Assembly: GCA_002708905.1 (NCBI GenBank)
Contig: PAPM01000035.1
Coordinates: forward strand, 1 to 64,000
DNA: 64,000 nucleotides
Direction: 5' to 3'
Origin: Pseudomonadales bacterium
GTDB lineage: Bacteria > Pseudomonadota > Gammaproteobacteria > Pseudomonadales > Ketobacteraceae
Shown: piece after piece, positions 9,669-18,780 of the stretch
How positions within the stretch are numbered: the first letter of the stretch is position 1
Layout of the letters: each line of letters starts with the position of its first letter
The notes under the pieces: model-generated
What the model was told of the DNA's origin: nothing
What the model saw: the letters and a program-made list of their open reading frames with translations, nothing else
The model's database searches: none
Program-made: the position numbers and the translations under genes

Positions 9669-11785
9669 TAATGCTGCGCCATGCGAGTCCTGGGGGACTG
9701 AACTGCAATGTAATCAGTCAGAATATGTCCGGTTTCCTTAAGTTCATAATCGATTTCCATTTCGCCGTGTTTTGCTGCGGCCTGTTCTGACTTTGTCTCC
9801 AGGCTTTCCTGCAATTCTTCGTAGGTCTTGAATGGCTTGTCGCCCAATGCCTCTCGTCGTTTGTTCTCAATGGACAGGCGACGAGTCTCCAACACCTTCT
9901 TCTCCTGTTTTCTCTCGTTCCAGTTCAGGCTCACATTGGTTTTGGAACGGGCAGTCTCTATGCTTGCCATCTGATCCTTGATGTATTGGAACTCTGGGTT
10001 GTGGCTGGCTCTTTCCTCATGGGCGGTGCGCAGGTAGGTTAGGCTTGTTTCCAGAATTGGATTGCGGTGATAGCGTGCAGGACGAATCTGATCAGAAGGC
10101 AGCGCATGAGGCAGTGAACTCTCGCCAATTTCCTCGTGGTCAATCAGGCTCGGGAATTCAATATCCGGCACAATGCCCGCGTGCTGGTTACTTACACCGG
10201 ATACGCGATAAAACTTCGCCATCGTGACTTTGAGTCGGTCACCCCGTGCTCCGTAATTCAAAGGCTGGAGTGACTGGACCGTGCCTTTGCCGAAGGTGCG
10301 GTCACCGACGATGATACCCCGCTGGTAATCCTGGATGGCGCCGGCAAATATTTCTGATGCTGAGGCGCTTAACCGGTTCACCATGACCGCCAGAGGGCCG
10401 TCATAGAGCACATCAGGGTCGTTATCTTCCAGTACTTCGATACTGCCGTTAAACGATTTGATCTGAACGGTAGGCCCCGTTTTGATGAACAGTCCCAATA
10501 GTTGATTTACCTCTGTCAACGAACCACCGCCATTATTGCGAAGATCAATAACCAGGCCGTCGATTTGCTGAAGCTTCAAGTCTTCAATCAGATTGGCTAC
10601 ATCAATCGTAGTAGAGCGGCACTGGCTACCCGCATTTTTCAGACATTCCAGGTTGGCGTAAAAGGTTGGTACATTGATGACACCAATCTTTTTCTTGCCG
10701 CTGGGAGCATCGATTTCCATGATTTCAGATTGAGCAGCACGATCTTCAAGGTTAACCGTATCCCGCTTAATGCTGATGACTTTGGTGTGAGCATCGCTTT
10801 TGGCGTCTGACGGAATAATTTCAAGGAAGACCATGGTGTCTTTTTTACCGCGGATTCGCTGTACGACTTCGTCCAGACGCCATCCCACTACATCGATGAT
10901 TTCACTACGACTTTGTCCCACACCAATAATGCGGTCAGCTTCTTTCAATTGCTGGCCTTTTTCTGCAGGACCACCGGTGACCAGACTGACCACTTTTGTA
11001 TACTCATCATCGCTCTGTAATACCGCGCCGATACCTTCCAGCTGCAGGCTCATATTGATATCAAAGTTTTCAGACACCTTGGGTGAGAAGTATTGGGTAT
11101 GGGGATCATAGATCTGGGTAAAGGCATTCATGTAGATCTCAAAGGCATCTTCGCTGTTTGCCTGCTTGACCCGGTTCAATTGATTACGAAAACGCCGGTC
11201 CAGGGTTTCTTCTATTTCTTCATCGGTCTTGCCCATAAGACGCATGGTAATGATGGTGTCCTTCAGGCGGCGACGAGATAAATCGTCGAGCTCTTTGCGG
11301 TTCTTTGCCCAATGTGACTTTTTCGCGTCCCGTTCGAGTGTTTCATCTTTGGTGAAATCGAAGGAACTGACCCCTTTGGAAAGCAGATCTATGGAATATT
11401 CCAGGCGCTCACTGATGCGTTGCTGGTAAAGGTTGAAGATTTCAAAAGCGGGCTGGAGATTAGAGTGCTGCAGGGCATCATCCAGTTGCGCCCGGTAGCG
11501 CTCAAAACCTGCGATATCCGATGCCGTAAAGTAGGCTTTACCACCGTCCAGTGATTCCAGGTAGTTGTCGAGAAATTCACTGGACAGGGCGTCGTCCAGT
11601 TCGTGCCTGCGCATGTGGTAACGGTTCACCCCATCCAGAATTCTCACCGAAGTGATGGCTTGGGCCCGGGTGGGTTTTAGTATCTCGTCATTGGCGGGAA
11701 TGCTGGCTTGTGCACTGCCCAGCACCAAGAGCGTCAGGATAGCAGTGGCAAGAGTCCGGAAGGAAGACGTTTTTATTAATGTCAT
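9668..11785 (-). CDS. prc: Carboxy-terminal processing (tail-specific) protease Prc
   Basis: A periplasmic S41 serine protease that trims C-terminal tails and helps control peptidoglycan hydrolases. It has 705 residues; the E. coli enzyme has 682. Signal peptide 1-28 (cleavage after SAQA), PDZ domain around 235-320 with LEGIGAVLQ and GGPAEKGQQL, S41 core with GLVIDLRNNGGGSL, then RLSASASEIFAGA (catalytic Ser near 473) and GDRTFGKGTVQ (Lys near 498), followed by the C-terminal DUF3340-like region. Both catalytic residues are present. First gene of a two-gene unit with the HIT gene. Confidence 0.95.
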   Translation of the reverse strand: MTLIKTSSFRTLATAILTLLVLGSAQASIPANDEILKPTRAQAITSVRILDGVNRYHMRRHELDDALSSEFLDNYLESLDGGKAYFTASDIAGFERYRAQLDDALQHSNLQPAFEIFNLYQQRISERLEYSIDLLSKGVSSFDFTKDETLERDAKKSHWAKNRKELDDLSRRRLKDTIITMRLMGKTDEEIEETLDRRFRNQLNRVKQANSEDAFEIYMNAFTQIYDPHTQYFSPKVSENFDINMSLQLEGIGAVLQSDDEYTKVVSLVTGGPAEKGQQLKEADRIIGVGQSRSEIIDVVGWRLDEVVQRIRGKKDTMVFLEIIPSDAKSDAHTKVISIKRDTVNLEDRAAQSEIMEIDAPSGKKKIGVINVPTFYANLECLKNAGSQCRSTTIDVANLIEDLKLQQIDGLVIDLRNNGGGSLTEVNQLLGLFIKTGPTVQIKSFNGSIEVLEDNDPDVLYDGPLAVMVNRLSASASEIFAGAIQDYQRGIIVGDRTFGKGTVQSLQPLNYGARGDRLKVTMAKFYRVSGVSNQHAGIVPDIEFPSLIDHEEIGESSLPHALPSDQIRPARYHRNPILETSLTYLRTAHEERASHNPEFQYIKDQMASIETARSKTNVSLNWNERKQEKKVLETRRLSIENKRREALGDKPFKTYEELQESLETKSEQAAAKHGEMEIDYELKETGHILTDYIAVQSPRTRMAQH

Positions 11786-12202
11786 GGCGTTACCAACATC
11801 AGCTTTGTTAATGGCTGCAAAGTGTACAAATCAGGTTTGAGCAGTATCCGTTCAACCTTATTACGGACATTAGACACAGATCAAGCGCGTAATATCCAGA
11901 GGGTTGTATAAGTGTAACCCAATCCGTCGGCTATGCCCTGCTGCAAACGTGAATAGTATCTAATTTATTGAAATAAAAAGAAAATGCCAGCCTGCATCCC
12001 GGTACAAAAAACAACTTGAAAAGTTTGGTTGAGCCTATAGACTGGACAAAACTCAGATTATGTCTCATGTTCTTGGCCTGTTAAGTAAACTCGTGATGAA
12101 TTTTTATCGTTTATTAAGGGTATGAGGCGGCTGTAATCACTAATAAAAACAATGATTTATGGGCTCTGGTTTTGGGGCCCGTTGGTGAAGTAGAGGGAAT
12201 CC
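11786..12202 (+). other. Intergenic region between divergent prc and fadL, no gene seen
   Basis: 417 bases, rather AT-rich, with no convincing reading frame or structured RNA. It should hold the promoters of both divergent genes. I looked for an obvious FadR-type operator or strong sigma-70 promoter and did not find one I would defend. Confidence 0.6.
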
Positions 12203-13825
12203 ATGTTCAAATTTCCTGCTAGTCGGCTGCTCAAAAGTCGGGCTCCGGGGATGTTCGCATCTGCCTTATTGGTCGCTTCGCAAGCATCCTACTCCGCAAT
12301 TTCGGAAAACTTAACCATCGCTAACCCTAAAGCCCTGGCATTGGGTAATGCGGTTACGGCTGATCCGCCCGGGGTAGACTCCATTCACTTCAATCCTGCT
12401 GGTTTGGCCAGGGTTCATGGGCGAGAGGGACTTTTCAAGCTCACGTTTGCATACTTCAATCTGCAGGCCGATTTCGGCAGTTATTCTGATCGAGCACAGG
12501 CCGAAATTGATAAGTGGGCACTGGGTGAAACGGACCCGGTCGAGAATTCCCACAGTGAAACCGATACCATTATGTTGAAAGTTCCATTCGTGGACGGGCG
12601 ACAGGAGTGGCCTTTGCCGATGATGATTGTGCCCACCGGTGGTGCTGCCTTTCGCCCGCAAGGCAAGGATTACACCTTGGGTACGGCAGCATTTGCTCCT
12701 TTGGCGGCGGGTTACCTGCGTGATGACGATGATCCCGGTCGCTTTATGGGAAAAGAGATGGCGCTTACGCGAATTACCTATTTTTCCCCCTCCATAGGCT
12801 TCCAGTTGAACGACGAATGGTCCATAGGAGCAGGAGTTCACTTCTCCTATGCGGGCATTTCAGCGTATACCGACCTGCGCGTGGCGAACCTGATATTGGG
12901 GGTGGTGAACACCGCCCTTGATGACCTGCAACAGGGGAGCAATTGTTTGGGCGGCGCTTTTACCTTTTGCGGCGAATCGCTCAACCCTTTCGAATATGCT
13001 GTTGGCCTGGAGGTGGATGTGGAAACACCGATGTCAGTGAACGCGGTGTTTGGAGCCCTGTGGGAGCCCACTCCCTGGTTCACCTGGGGTTTTGTGTATC
13101 AGATGGAAGCCAATCAGCGTATGACCGGCAGTTATCGAATGACCTATTCAGAAGACTGGCAGGCGATCTTCAGTAAAATCAATGAAGAACTCGGACCAGT
13201 GTCCGGGCTGCTTGGTCTGCCTGTTGGCTTGCCGGAGCAAACCGGTGATGCAAAGATAGATTTGAAGTACCCGGCTCACTTCTCCACCGGGGTCAGCGTA
13301 CGGGTGCTGCCCAGGTGGAAGGTCAATGTCGATGCCAAGTGGACCGATTGGGGTGTCTGGGACGGCCTCAAAATCGAATACGATAAAAAGCAGGAGTTTA
13401 ATGGCATTGCAGCCGGATTGGCCCCGCAATATGCAACCTCTGATACCCTGATTATTCCGCGGCACTACGAGAGTACCTGGAACCTGGCGTTTGGTGTTGA
13501 GCATCAGTATAACGATCGCCTCACACTGCGTTTTGGTTGGGAGCCTCGCAAATCATCCATCCCGGATGACAAGCAGGGGCTATTGTTGCCTTTCGGGGAT
13601 GCTAACCTGTACTCCTTTGGTTTCGGTTATGACTGGCGGGAAGGCAAAAGCTTCGACTTCGCTTTCGGCTACATGCGTGCCGAGGCCGATATCCCTGCCA
13701 ACAGCAGCACCAACTCCAACAGTGAAGCCACTAGCGACATTCTCTACAACCCGTACGCAGGTTTGGATATCGAGACTTCCGTTGACGCCATATTGATAGA
13801 GGCCAGCTACACCTGGCAATTCTGA
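12203..13825 (+). CDS. fadL: FadL-family outer-membrane fatty-acid transporter
   Basis: A 14-strand beta-barrel family that takes up long-chain fatty acids and other hydrophobic molecules. It has 540 residues, longer than E. coli FadL (446). A signal sequence lies within the first 35 residues (ending near SYSA), and the hatch signature is present: NPKALALGNA, then DSIHFNPAGLARV (residues about 50-62), the NPA motif of the N-terminal plug. The last residue is Phe (SYTWQF), as expected for outer-membrane insertion. AGAGGG precedes the ATG. Its presence beside many acyl-CoA genes supports growth on lipids. Confidence 0.92.
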   Translation: MFKFPASRLLKSRAPGMFASALLVASQASYSAISENLTIANPKALALGNAVTADPPGVDSIHFNPAGLARVHGREGLFKLTFAYFNLQADFGSYSDRAQAEIDKWALGETDPVENSHSETDTIMLKVPFVDGRQEWPLPMMIVPTGGAAFRPQGKDYTLGTAAFAPLAAGYLRDDDDPGRFMGKEMALTRITYFSPSIGFQLNDEWSIGAGVHFSYAGISAYTDLRVANLILGVVNTALDDLQQGSNCLGGAFTFCGESLNPFEYAVGLEVDVETPMSVNAVFGALWEPTPWFTWGFVYQMEANQRMTGSYRMTYSEDWQAIFSKINEELGPVSGLLGLPVGLPEQTGDAKIDLKYPAHFSTGVSVRVLPRWKVNVDAKWTDWGVWDGLKIEYDKKQEFNGIAAGLAPQYATSDTLIIPRHYESTWNLAFGVEHQYNDRLTLRFGWEPRKSSIPDDKQGLLLPFGDANLYSFGFGYDWREGKSFDFAFGYMRAEADIPANSSTNSNSEATSDILYNPYAGLDIETSVDAILIEASYTWQF

Positions 13826-13859
13826 TGCGTTGCTGACAAAACTGCGGTAGGCTTGCCGG

Positions 13860-14408
13860 ATGGCTGATATCTATCTGATACGACACGGTGAGGCTGCCGC
13901 ATCCTGGGAGCAGGACCCCGACCCGGGGTTAAGTGAACGGGGGATCATTCAGGCCAAAACCCTGATTAATGAATTTCGGGATGTTTCTTTACAGAATGTC
14001 TTCAGTAGCCCCATGCGGCGTGCACAAGAGACTGCAATTCCGTTGTCGCAATTCTTCTCGGTTGACATTCAGTTGTGTGAAGTGATGCGGGAAATACCAT
14101 CGCCTGCAGACATACCCGTTGCGCAACGACTCTCCTGGTTGCGATCTATTGCGCGTCAGCCCTGGCATAATGCCCCTCCGGTCGTTCTCGATTGGCGCCG
14201 GAAGATTCTGGACGCGCTGACTCAGTTGCCCACCGGCTCCGCTGTGTTTACTCACTTTATGGTGATGAACGCCGTGTTAGGTCACGTGCAAAGTAATCCT
14301 GGTCTGGTGTGCTATGAACCGGACTATTGCTCCGTACTGGCGCTGAATGTTGGCGAGTCCCTGGCGCTGGCAAGTATTGGCCGCCAATCCGAAACCCGAG
14401 TGCTCTGA
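13860..14408 (+). CDS. sixA: Phosphohistidine phosphatase SixA-like protein
   Basis: A histidine-phosphatase superfamily enzyme that removes phosphate from phosphohistidine proteins. It has 182 residues; E. coli SixA has 161. The catalytic RHGEA is at residues 8-12 with LSERG near 26-30, and a second His appears in the HFMVMNAVLGH region near 135. No strong Shine-Dalgarno precedes the ATG at 13860, 34 bases after fadL, so it may depend on readthrough from it. The DUF503 gene follows after 12 bases. Confidence 0.82.
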   Translation: MADIYLIRHGEAAASWEQDPDPGLSERGIIQAKTLINEFRDVSLQNVFSSPMRRAQETAIPLSQFFSVDIQLCEVMREIPSPADIPVAQRLSWLRSIARQPWHNAPPVVLDWRRKILDALTQLPTGSAVFTHFMVMNAVLGHVQSNPGLVCYEPDYCSVLALNVGESLALASIGRQSETRVL

Positions 14409-14420
14409 CGTTCATTTAAT

Positions 14421-14711
14421 ATGTCTTCCGCCTATATCCTCTACTCAGACTTTGAGATTCACATCCCCTATAGCCAGTCATTGAAGCAGAAGCGGCAGGT
14501 GGTTCAGCGGCTGAAGGACCGGCTGCGAAATCAATTCAATGTTTCAGTGGCGGAGGGTTCCAGTCTGGAGGATTGGCAAAGAGCAGGGCTGGCACTGGTG
14601 ATGGTCGGCAGCAGCCGCAAGCAGCTTGATAGTCAACAAAATGCCCTGGAAGCATTTATATTAGAAGTTGTTGATGCAGAGGTGGTGTGGCTAAGTCGGG
14701 AATGGGTTTAG
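14421..14711 (+). CDS. DUF503 (YlxP-like) protein
   Basis: 96 residues. The family signature is clear: HIPYSQSLKQKRQVVQRLKD, then LRNQFNVSVAE and LALVMVGSSRKQLD. Members are small ferredoxin-fold proteins with unproven roles; in Firmicutes they sit next to rbfA. In gammaproteobacteria the gene is found near sixA, as here. The ATG at 14421 follows the sixA stop by 12 bases, so the two are co-transcribed. Confidence 0.85.
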   Translation: MSSAYILYSDFEIHIPYSQSLKQKRQVVQRLKDRLRNQFNVSVAEGSSLEDWQRAGLALVMVGSSRKQLDSQQNALEAFILEVVDAEVVWLSREWV

Positions 14712-14882
14712 GTAGAGCGCTAACATCTTGACAGATGAGGCGTTTTTAACAGTCTTTTAGTATGTTTATTCTAAAAATAATTGATAACCTGATTTTAAGT
14801 TGGAGCGCTTCATTTGTAAGCTCCAAAAACAGAATTTTGGTTGTGCCGACCAAACTGTTGTTGATTTTTAGCGTACTTTCTC

Positions 14883-14937
14883 GCCCGGACCTCATCGGGC
14901 ATTCCCTTAGCCCGCCTCCCAAGCGGGCATTTTTTTG
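14883..14937 (+). terminator. Tandem hairpins with terminator T run
   Basis: Two hairpins in a row: GCCCG/CGGGC at 14883-14900 and GCCCGC/GCGGGC at 14910-14928. The second is followed by ATTTTTTT. This ends the fadL-sixA-DUF503 unit. A 63-codon open frame at 14762-14953 runs across both hairpins and is judged spurious. Confidence 0.8.
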
Positions 14938-15198
14938 CCTGCTTATTTGTTAGCCAAGCCACCAAGTTGTAAAACCCCTTGATTCTTTCTGGTTAAAAAC
15001 TAAACCAGGGTGACTCTTTCGTCATTATTTCTTCAAAAAATCAGCAAGTTGTGACGTTTTTTTTAGGTATTTTTTTGGATGTTACGTTTTTTTGACCTAG
15101 ACTTCGTTTTAGACAGCCGTGGTCTGAGTCATTACCGCTGTGCTTCCTGACTTTAGTGGTGGTGGTTTTTTGTCTAAAAAACTAAAGGAAAAACAACA
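14938..15198 (+). promoter_or_regulatory. Upstream region of the porin gene with phased CGTTTT repeats
   Basis: GTGACGTTTTTTT at 15051 and GTTACGTTTTTTT at 15081 are near-identical direct repeats exactly 30 bases apart; a third CGTTTT lies 20 bases further on, at 15105. All three are spaced by multiples of ten, so they lie on one face of the helix. This would suit tandem binding of an activator or a bent promoter region. No matching Pho box was found. The function is an inference. Confidence 0.4.
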
Positions 15199-16815
15199 AT
15201 GGTTAAGAAGAAAACATACTTAGCCTTGCTGCCCTTAACTCTTTGCTTCTCAAGTGTCTCGGTGCTCGCTGCAACCACCGCAGATCTGGAGAAAAGGTTA
15301 GAGCAACAAGAAAAGCAGATAAAGCGACTGGAGAACCGACTGAAAGGTACTCGAGCCGCCGTTAAAGAAAACCGTTCCCGTATATCCGATGCCGCAGACC
15401 GCTTGAAAATCAATGGATTCTTCTCCGGTGGTGCGGCACAAATGGATAGCCCGACCATGGAGCTTTCGCTCTATGGTATCGAAGATAATTACACTACTGA
15501 CTCCGTTTCCAAAATGGGTGTCCAGTTTACCTTCGAAGTGTCAGATTCCATCGATGCCACTGCCCAGTTGGTGAGTAAAGGTGTTAATGACTACAACGTA
15601 GAGGCCGAATGGGCCTATTTGAGTTGGGAGGCGACCAGCGACCTGACAGTGCGTATTGGTCGTCAACGAATACCCTATTATTTGCTGTCAGAATACCTGG
15701 ATGTAGGGTATGCATACCCTTGGGTAAGGCCACCCATAGAGCTATACAATATCCCCCTCAGCTCCACTGATGGGTTGGGACTTTTGTATGATTTTAGCCT
15801 CGGAGATTGGAACTTCAGCGTGCAAGGCTATGCCGGACAATCTTCAGGCTTTACGGATCAGCTGGAAGCAGACTTCATTCTTAATCAGGCATGGGGTACC
15901 TCACTGTTTGCAGAACATGGTGCCTGGACCTTCCGTGTTGGCTACAACCGCTCGCATCTGGATGTGGGTGATGTGCCTATTGGTGGGAAGGGTTATTTGC
16001 TGGCAGCTGCAACAGATGGTTACAACGACTTCTCGCAAAGCCTGGAGAATGGCACCACCGGAAATGCGGCACTGGATCCTCTGGCAGGTTTGTTCACAGG
16101 TTTGGGGCGTCAGGTTCCAACCGTTAACAACATGACGGACGACACCAACGTTAAAACAGAATATCAGTCGGCGGCGTTTATGTATGACGATGGTAATCTG
16201 TTGGTGATGGGTGAAATTGCCAACCTGCGTATCGAAGACCTTTCGGCACCTGCGGGAGATGGTGGTTACCTGACTGTTGGTTATCGCTTTGGCAAATGGA
16301 TGCCTCATGTCACCTTCGCCAAGTATTACACAGACAAAGAGTCAGATGATAATGTGAGAAGCCAATTGGAGGGCTCTCTGGGGTTGCAGCAGGGAGTGTT
16401 TGATGCAGTGTATGCCCAGACCTTAATCGGAACAGGTAACCCTGCAGTTGCACAGGCAACCGCGCAGGGCACTGTTGACTCCGTCGTTGCGGGCCTGGCT
16501 AGTCAAGGCTTGGTGCTGCAGGAATTCCAGGAGGCATGGACGACACTGATACAACAGCAGCAGTCTTATACGTTAGGGATAGTGTATGACGTCAGTCCCC
16601 GAGTGAAGGCAAAGCTTGAGGCCACCCACTACGAAGACTTCGGTAAGTCTGAAATTGAAAGCACCTCGTACACAGGAAATCCTGCCGCTCCAACCAATGC
16701 GACACCAACTATCGCAAGGGAAATATACGGAACCGGGCGATTCTCTGCTGATCCTGTGGGCAGTGGCAAGAAGCATACCGCTATCTACTCCTTCTCAATC
16801 GACGCCGTATTTTAA
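15199..16815 (+). CDS. Outer-membrane porin-like protein with N-terminal coiled coil
   Basis: 538 residues. A signal peptide (1-25, ending VLA) is followed by a heptad coiled coil (about 27-60, ADLEKRLEQQEKQIKRLENR), then KINGFFSGGAA, the start of the beta-barrel. The C-terminal residue is Phe (SIDAVF). The layout resembles DcaP/OprP-like trimeric porins whose N-terminal coiled coils aid trimer formation. Substrate unknown. AAAGGAAAAA precedes the ATG. The PBP-like gene follows after 14 bases, so the two may handle the same ligand. Confidence 0.75.
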   Translation: MVKKKTYLALLPLTLCFSSVSVLAATTADLEKRLEQQEKQIKRLENRLKGTRAAVKENRSRISDAADRLKINGFFSGGAAQMDSPTMELSLYGIEDNYTTDSVSKMGVQFTFEVSDSIDATAQLVSKGVNDYNVEAEWAYLSWEATSDLTVRIGRQRIPYYLLSEYLDVGYAYPWVRPPIELYNIPLSSTDGLGLLYDFSLGDWNFSVQGYAGQSSGFTDQLEADFILNQAWGTSLFAEHGAWTFRVGYNRSHLDVGDVPIGGKGYLLAAATDGYNDFSQSLENGTTGNAALDPLAGLFTGLGRQVPTVNNMTDDTNVKTEYQSAAFMYDDGNLLVMGEIANLRIEDLSAPAGDGGYLTVGYRFGKWMPHVTFAKYYTDKESDDNVRSQLEGSLGLQQGVFDAVYAQTLIGTGNPAVAQATAQGTVDSVVAGLASQGLVLQEFQEAWTTLIQQQQSYTLGIVYDVSPRVKAKLEATHYEDFGKSEIESTSYTGNPAAPTNATPTIAREIYGTGRFSADPVGSGKKHTAIYSFSIDAVF

Positions 16816-16829
16816 GGGGGGAGCAGATA

Positions 16830-17261
16830 ATGAATATGAAATTAAAACTCGCACGAGTATTGAGCACGGCTGGCCTGATGATGGCTGCTGCCTTTGCTTC
16901 GGCTGAGGTGGTGGTAATTGTGAACGCCAATTCCTCTATTAACAGCGCGACTGCTGATGAAATCCAGCAGGTGTTTTTAGGCAAGCGCAATGAAATTGGT
17001 GGCGTCTCCGTAACCGCGGTGGATCAAGCCGAGGGCAATGAAGCCCGCAAGGAGTTTTACCAGAAAGTAGTAGATAAGACACCTGCGCAGCTGAACGCCT
17101 ACTGGTCCCGATTGATCTTTACCGGTAAGGGTAAACCACCCAAGCAATACTTTGATGATGCTGAGGTGGTGGAAACGCTACTGGAAGAAGAAGATGCTGT
17201 TGGTTACATTGATTCATCGGCCGTAACTGAAGGTATTAAGGTGATTTATACCGCTCAATAG
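16830..17261 (+). CDS. Small periplasmic PstS-like substrate-binding domain protein
   Basis: 143 residues with a signal peptide (about 1-25, AFASA-EVV). The mature part carries PBP-like features: SSINSATADEIQQVFLGK, a segment common to phosphate-binding PstS-like proteins, FYQKVVDKTPAQLNAYWSR, and the closing GYIDSS region. It is less than half the length of a normal PstS (about 320 residues), so it probably folds as a single-lobe PBP domain. GGGG lies just upstream of the start. No pst permease or ATPase is nearby. Ligand unknown. Confidence 0.75.
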   Translation: MNMKLKLARVLSTAGLMMAAAFASAEVVVIVNANSSINSATADEIQQVFLGKRNEIGGVSVTAVDQAEGNEARKEFYQKVVDKTPAQLNAYWSRLIFTGKGKPPKQYFDDAEVVETLLEEEDAVGYIDSSAVTEGIKVIYTAQ

Positions 17262-17278
17262 GTAATTCACCGTTTTAC

Positions 17279-17312
17279 AAAAAGCCGCGCTGAAGCCCAG
17301 CGCGGCTTTTTT
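17279..17312 (+). terminator. Terminator after the porin-PBP unit (bidirectional)
   Basis: AAAGCCGCGCT pairs with AGCGCGGCTTT across GAAGCCC and is followed by T; the A-rich 5' side gives a T run on the other strand, so it can also end the convergent DUF2804 transcript. Confidence 0.9.
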
Positions 17313-17322
17313 GTGTCTGGGG

Positions 17323-18360
17323 TTACCATTTTGCGTAATGGTCTTCAATCAGGCCATTAACGCCCTTCAATTGATATATACGACCTGCCTCATCCTTGAC
17401 GGTGCCAAAGTATTTTCCCGGTAGCTGGGTGAAATTGGATGCAACCAGGAAGGCATTGATCTTTTCTTTGTGGCAGCCCTCTGGAACAAACGAAAGATCA
17501 ATGCGTCCATCTGCGGTATGGATTTTCCATGGTTCCATGCGGTTCCTGCGGTTGAATTCAAACCGGGCTGGCGCTAAGGGGGATGCCTTGTTGTTAAGCC
17601 ATAGAGTATTTTCGACAAAGCTGGTTTCGTTGACGCCGCAGGCGAGGTTTAACCCCAGTCTGGTGCCGTCGCCCAGCCGGGTCGATATACTGGACCAGTT
17701 CCATGCTGTTTCCCGGCGCATAAAACCACAGCTCCAGTCGCTGCTACCAACAAACTTTCCGGCATCAACTGGGATCTTGAGCTGTTGCCATTGAATGTCG
17801 CCTGTAACGTCCAAAGCGGCATGTTTTTGGGTGAAAGCCCAACCGTTGTAGCCAGCCCGAGTGCATACCACTGTGGGCTCGTAGGCTTCAGGTTCGCTGA
17901 GCTCCGCTGTAACCCGGATATCGTTGCCGATAGTAATCTGCAGATCGTAGCGCTTGGGATGTTGGCTGGCCAGTATTCTGAATTTGGCGTTGCCCTTCCT
18001 GAATTGGCTAGCTCCCGAGAAGGGTTTGCTGGTTTGCGTGCATCTGAAACCAAGCGGCTGGATAAAACTATAAGGGTGTAGTTGGCCAGTTTTGTGTTCA
18101 AACAGGTAAACGAAGGCATTGGCCACATACTGAACGTTCGCTATTGCGCAGGCCAGTGTATAGTCTTGGCTGTGCAAGCTTATAAAGTGAAACTGATTGA
18201 AGGCGAAGTGCGCGTGCAGGCGACTGGCTGGCCGATCCATGGTGTCGTACAGCTTGAAGTCCCGGTAATTGACTTCTGAGAATGTCTGGTTGAATCGGCC
18301 ATATTGTGGTTGCCCGTCGGGCCCAATCAACTTATCGTATGTCGCTCTGTTTGAATTCAT
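17323..18360 (-). CDS. DUF2804 family protein
   Basis: 345 residues from the Met at 18360 (MNSNRATYDKL); a longer frame from 18396 would run into the divergent SirB gene. Typical features are the aromatic-rich beta-strand sequence, FKLYDTMDRPASRLHAHFAFNQF near the N-terminus and PWKIHTADGRIDLSFVP near the end. DUF2804 proteins occur in bacteria and eukaryotes and have no established activity. No signal peptide is visible. Only 17 bases separate its start from the SirB start. Confidence 0.8.
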   Translation of the reverse strand: MNSNRATYDKLIGPDGQPQYGRFNQTFSEVNYRDFKLYDTMDRPASRLHAHFAFNQFHFISLHSQDYTLACAIANVQYVANAFVYLFEHKTGQLHPYSFIQPLGFRCTQTSKPFSGASQFRKGNAKFRILASQHPKRYDLQITIGNDIRVTAELSEPEAYEPTVVCTRAGYNGWAFTQKHAALDVTGDIQWQQLKIPVDAGKFVGSSDWSCGFMRRETAWNWSSISTRLGDGTRLGLNLACGVNETSFVENTLWLNNKASPLAPARFEFNRRNRMEPWKIHTADGRIDLSFVPEGCHKEKINAFLVASNFTQLPGKYFGTVKDEAGRIYQLKGVNGLIEDHYAKW

Positions 18361-18377
18361 TGTTTTGCTTCGGGGGC

Positions 18378-18770
18378 ATGTATATGTATATCGCATTTAA
18401 ACACGCACACATGATGTTTGCGGTGATCAGTGGCCTGTTTTTTCTGGTGCGTGGTTGCTGGATGTTGATGGAATCCGGCATGTTGCAAAAAAAGTGGGTA
18501 AAAATATTACCCCATGTAAACGATACGTTATTGTTAATCTGCGCCATAGTGTTGTGTGTCCTGTTGCAGCAATACCCACTGCAGCAGAGTTGGTTGACGG
18601 TAAAAGTAGTGGCGTTGGTGGCCTATATTCTTTTGGGTATGGTGGCGCTGAAGCGGGGTAAAACCAAGAGCGTACGGGTGATGGCCTTTGGCGCCGCGTT
18701 ACTTGCGTATCTGTTTACGTTCTCTGTGGCGCGCACCCATAATCCCCTGGGTTTTTTTGCGTTGATGTAA
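18378..18770 (+). CDS. SirB family membrane protein
   Basis: About 130 residues with four predicted membrane helices (AFKHAHMMFAVISGLFFLVRG, the segment around LLLICAIVLCVLLQ, VVALVAYILLGMVAL, and VMAFGAALLAYLF). The KHAHMMFA start and closing ARTHNPLGFF are SirB hallmarks. The family was named for invasion-gene regulation in Salmonella but has no proven biochemical role. Possible starts are the ATGs at 18378 and 18384; the GGGGG at 18372-18376 favours 18384 slightly. The thioesterase gene follows 10 bases after the stop. Confidence 0.8.
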   Translation: MYMYIAFKHAHMMFAVISGLFFLVRGCWMLMESGMLQKKWVKILPHVNDTLLLICAIVLCVLLQQYPLQQSWLTVKVVALVAYILLGMVALKRGKTKSVRVMAFGAALLAYLFTFSVARTHNPLGFFALM

Positions 18771-18780
18771 GGTCTGAATA

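Noticed and set aside
14762..14953. A 63-codon hydrophobic open frame after DUF503
   Set aside because: It has no ribosome site and runs through two terminator hairpins.
14938..15198. Pho box before the porin-PBP pair
   Set aside because: No CTGTCAT-type tandem repeat; the visible repeats are CGTTTT-type.
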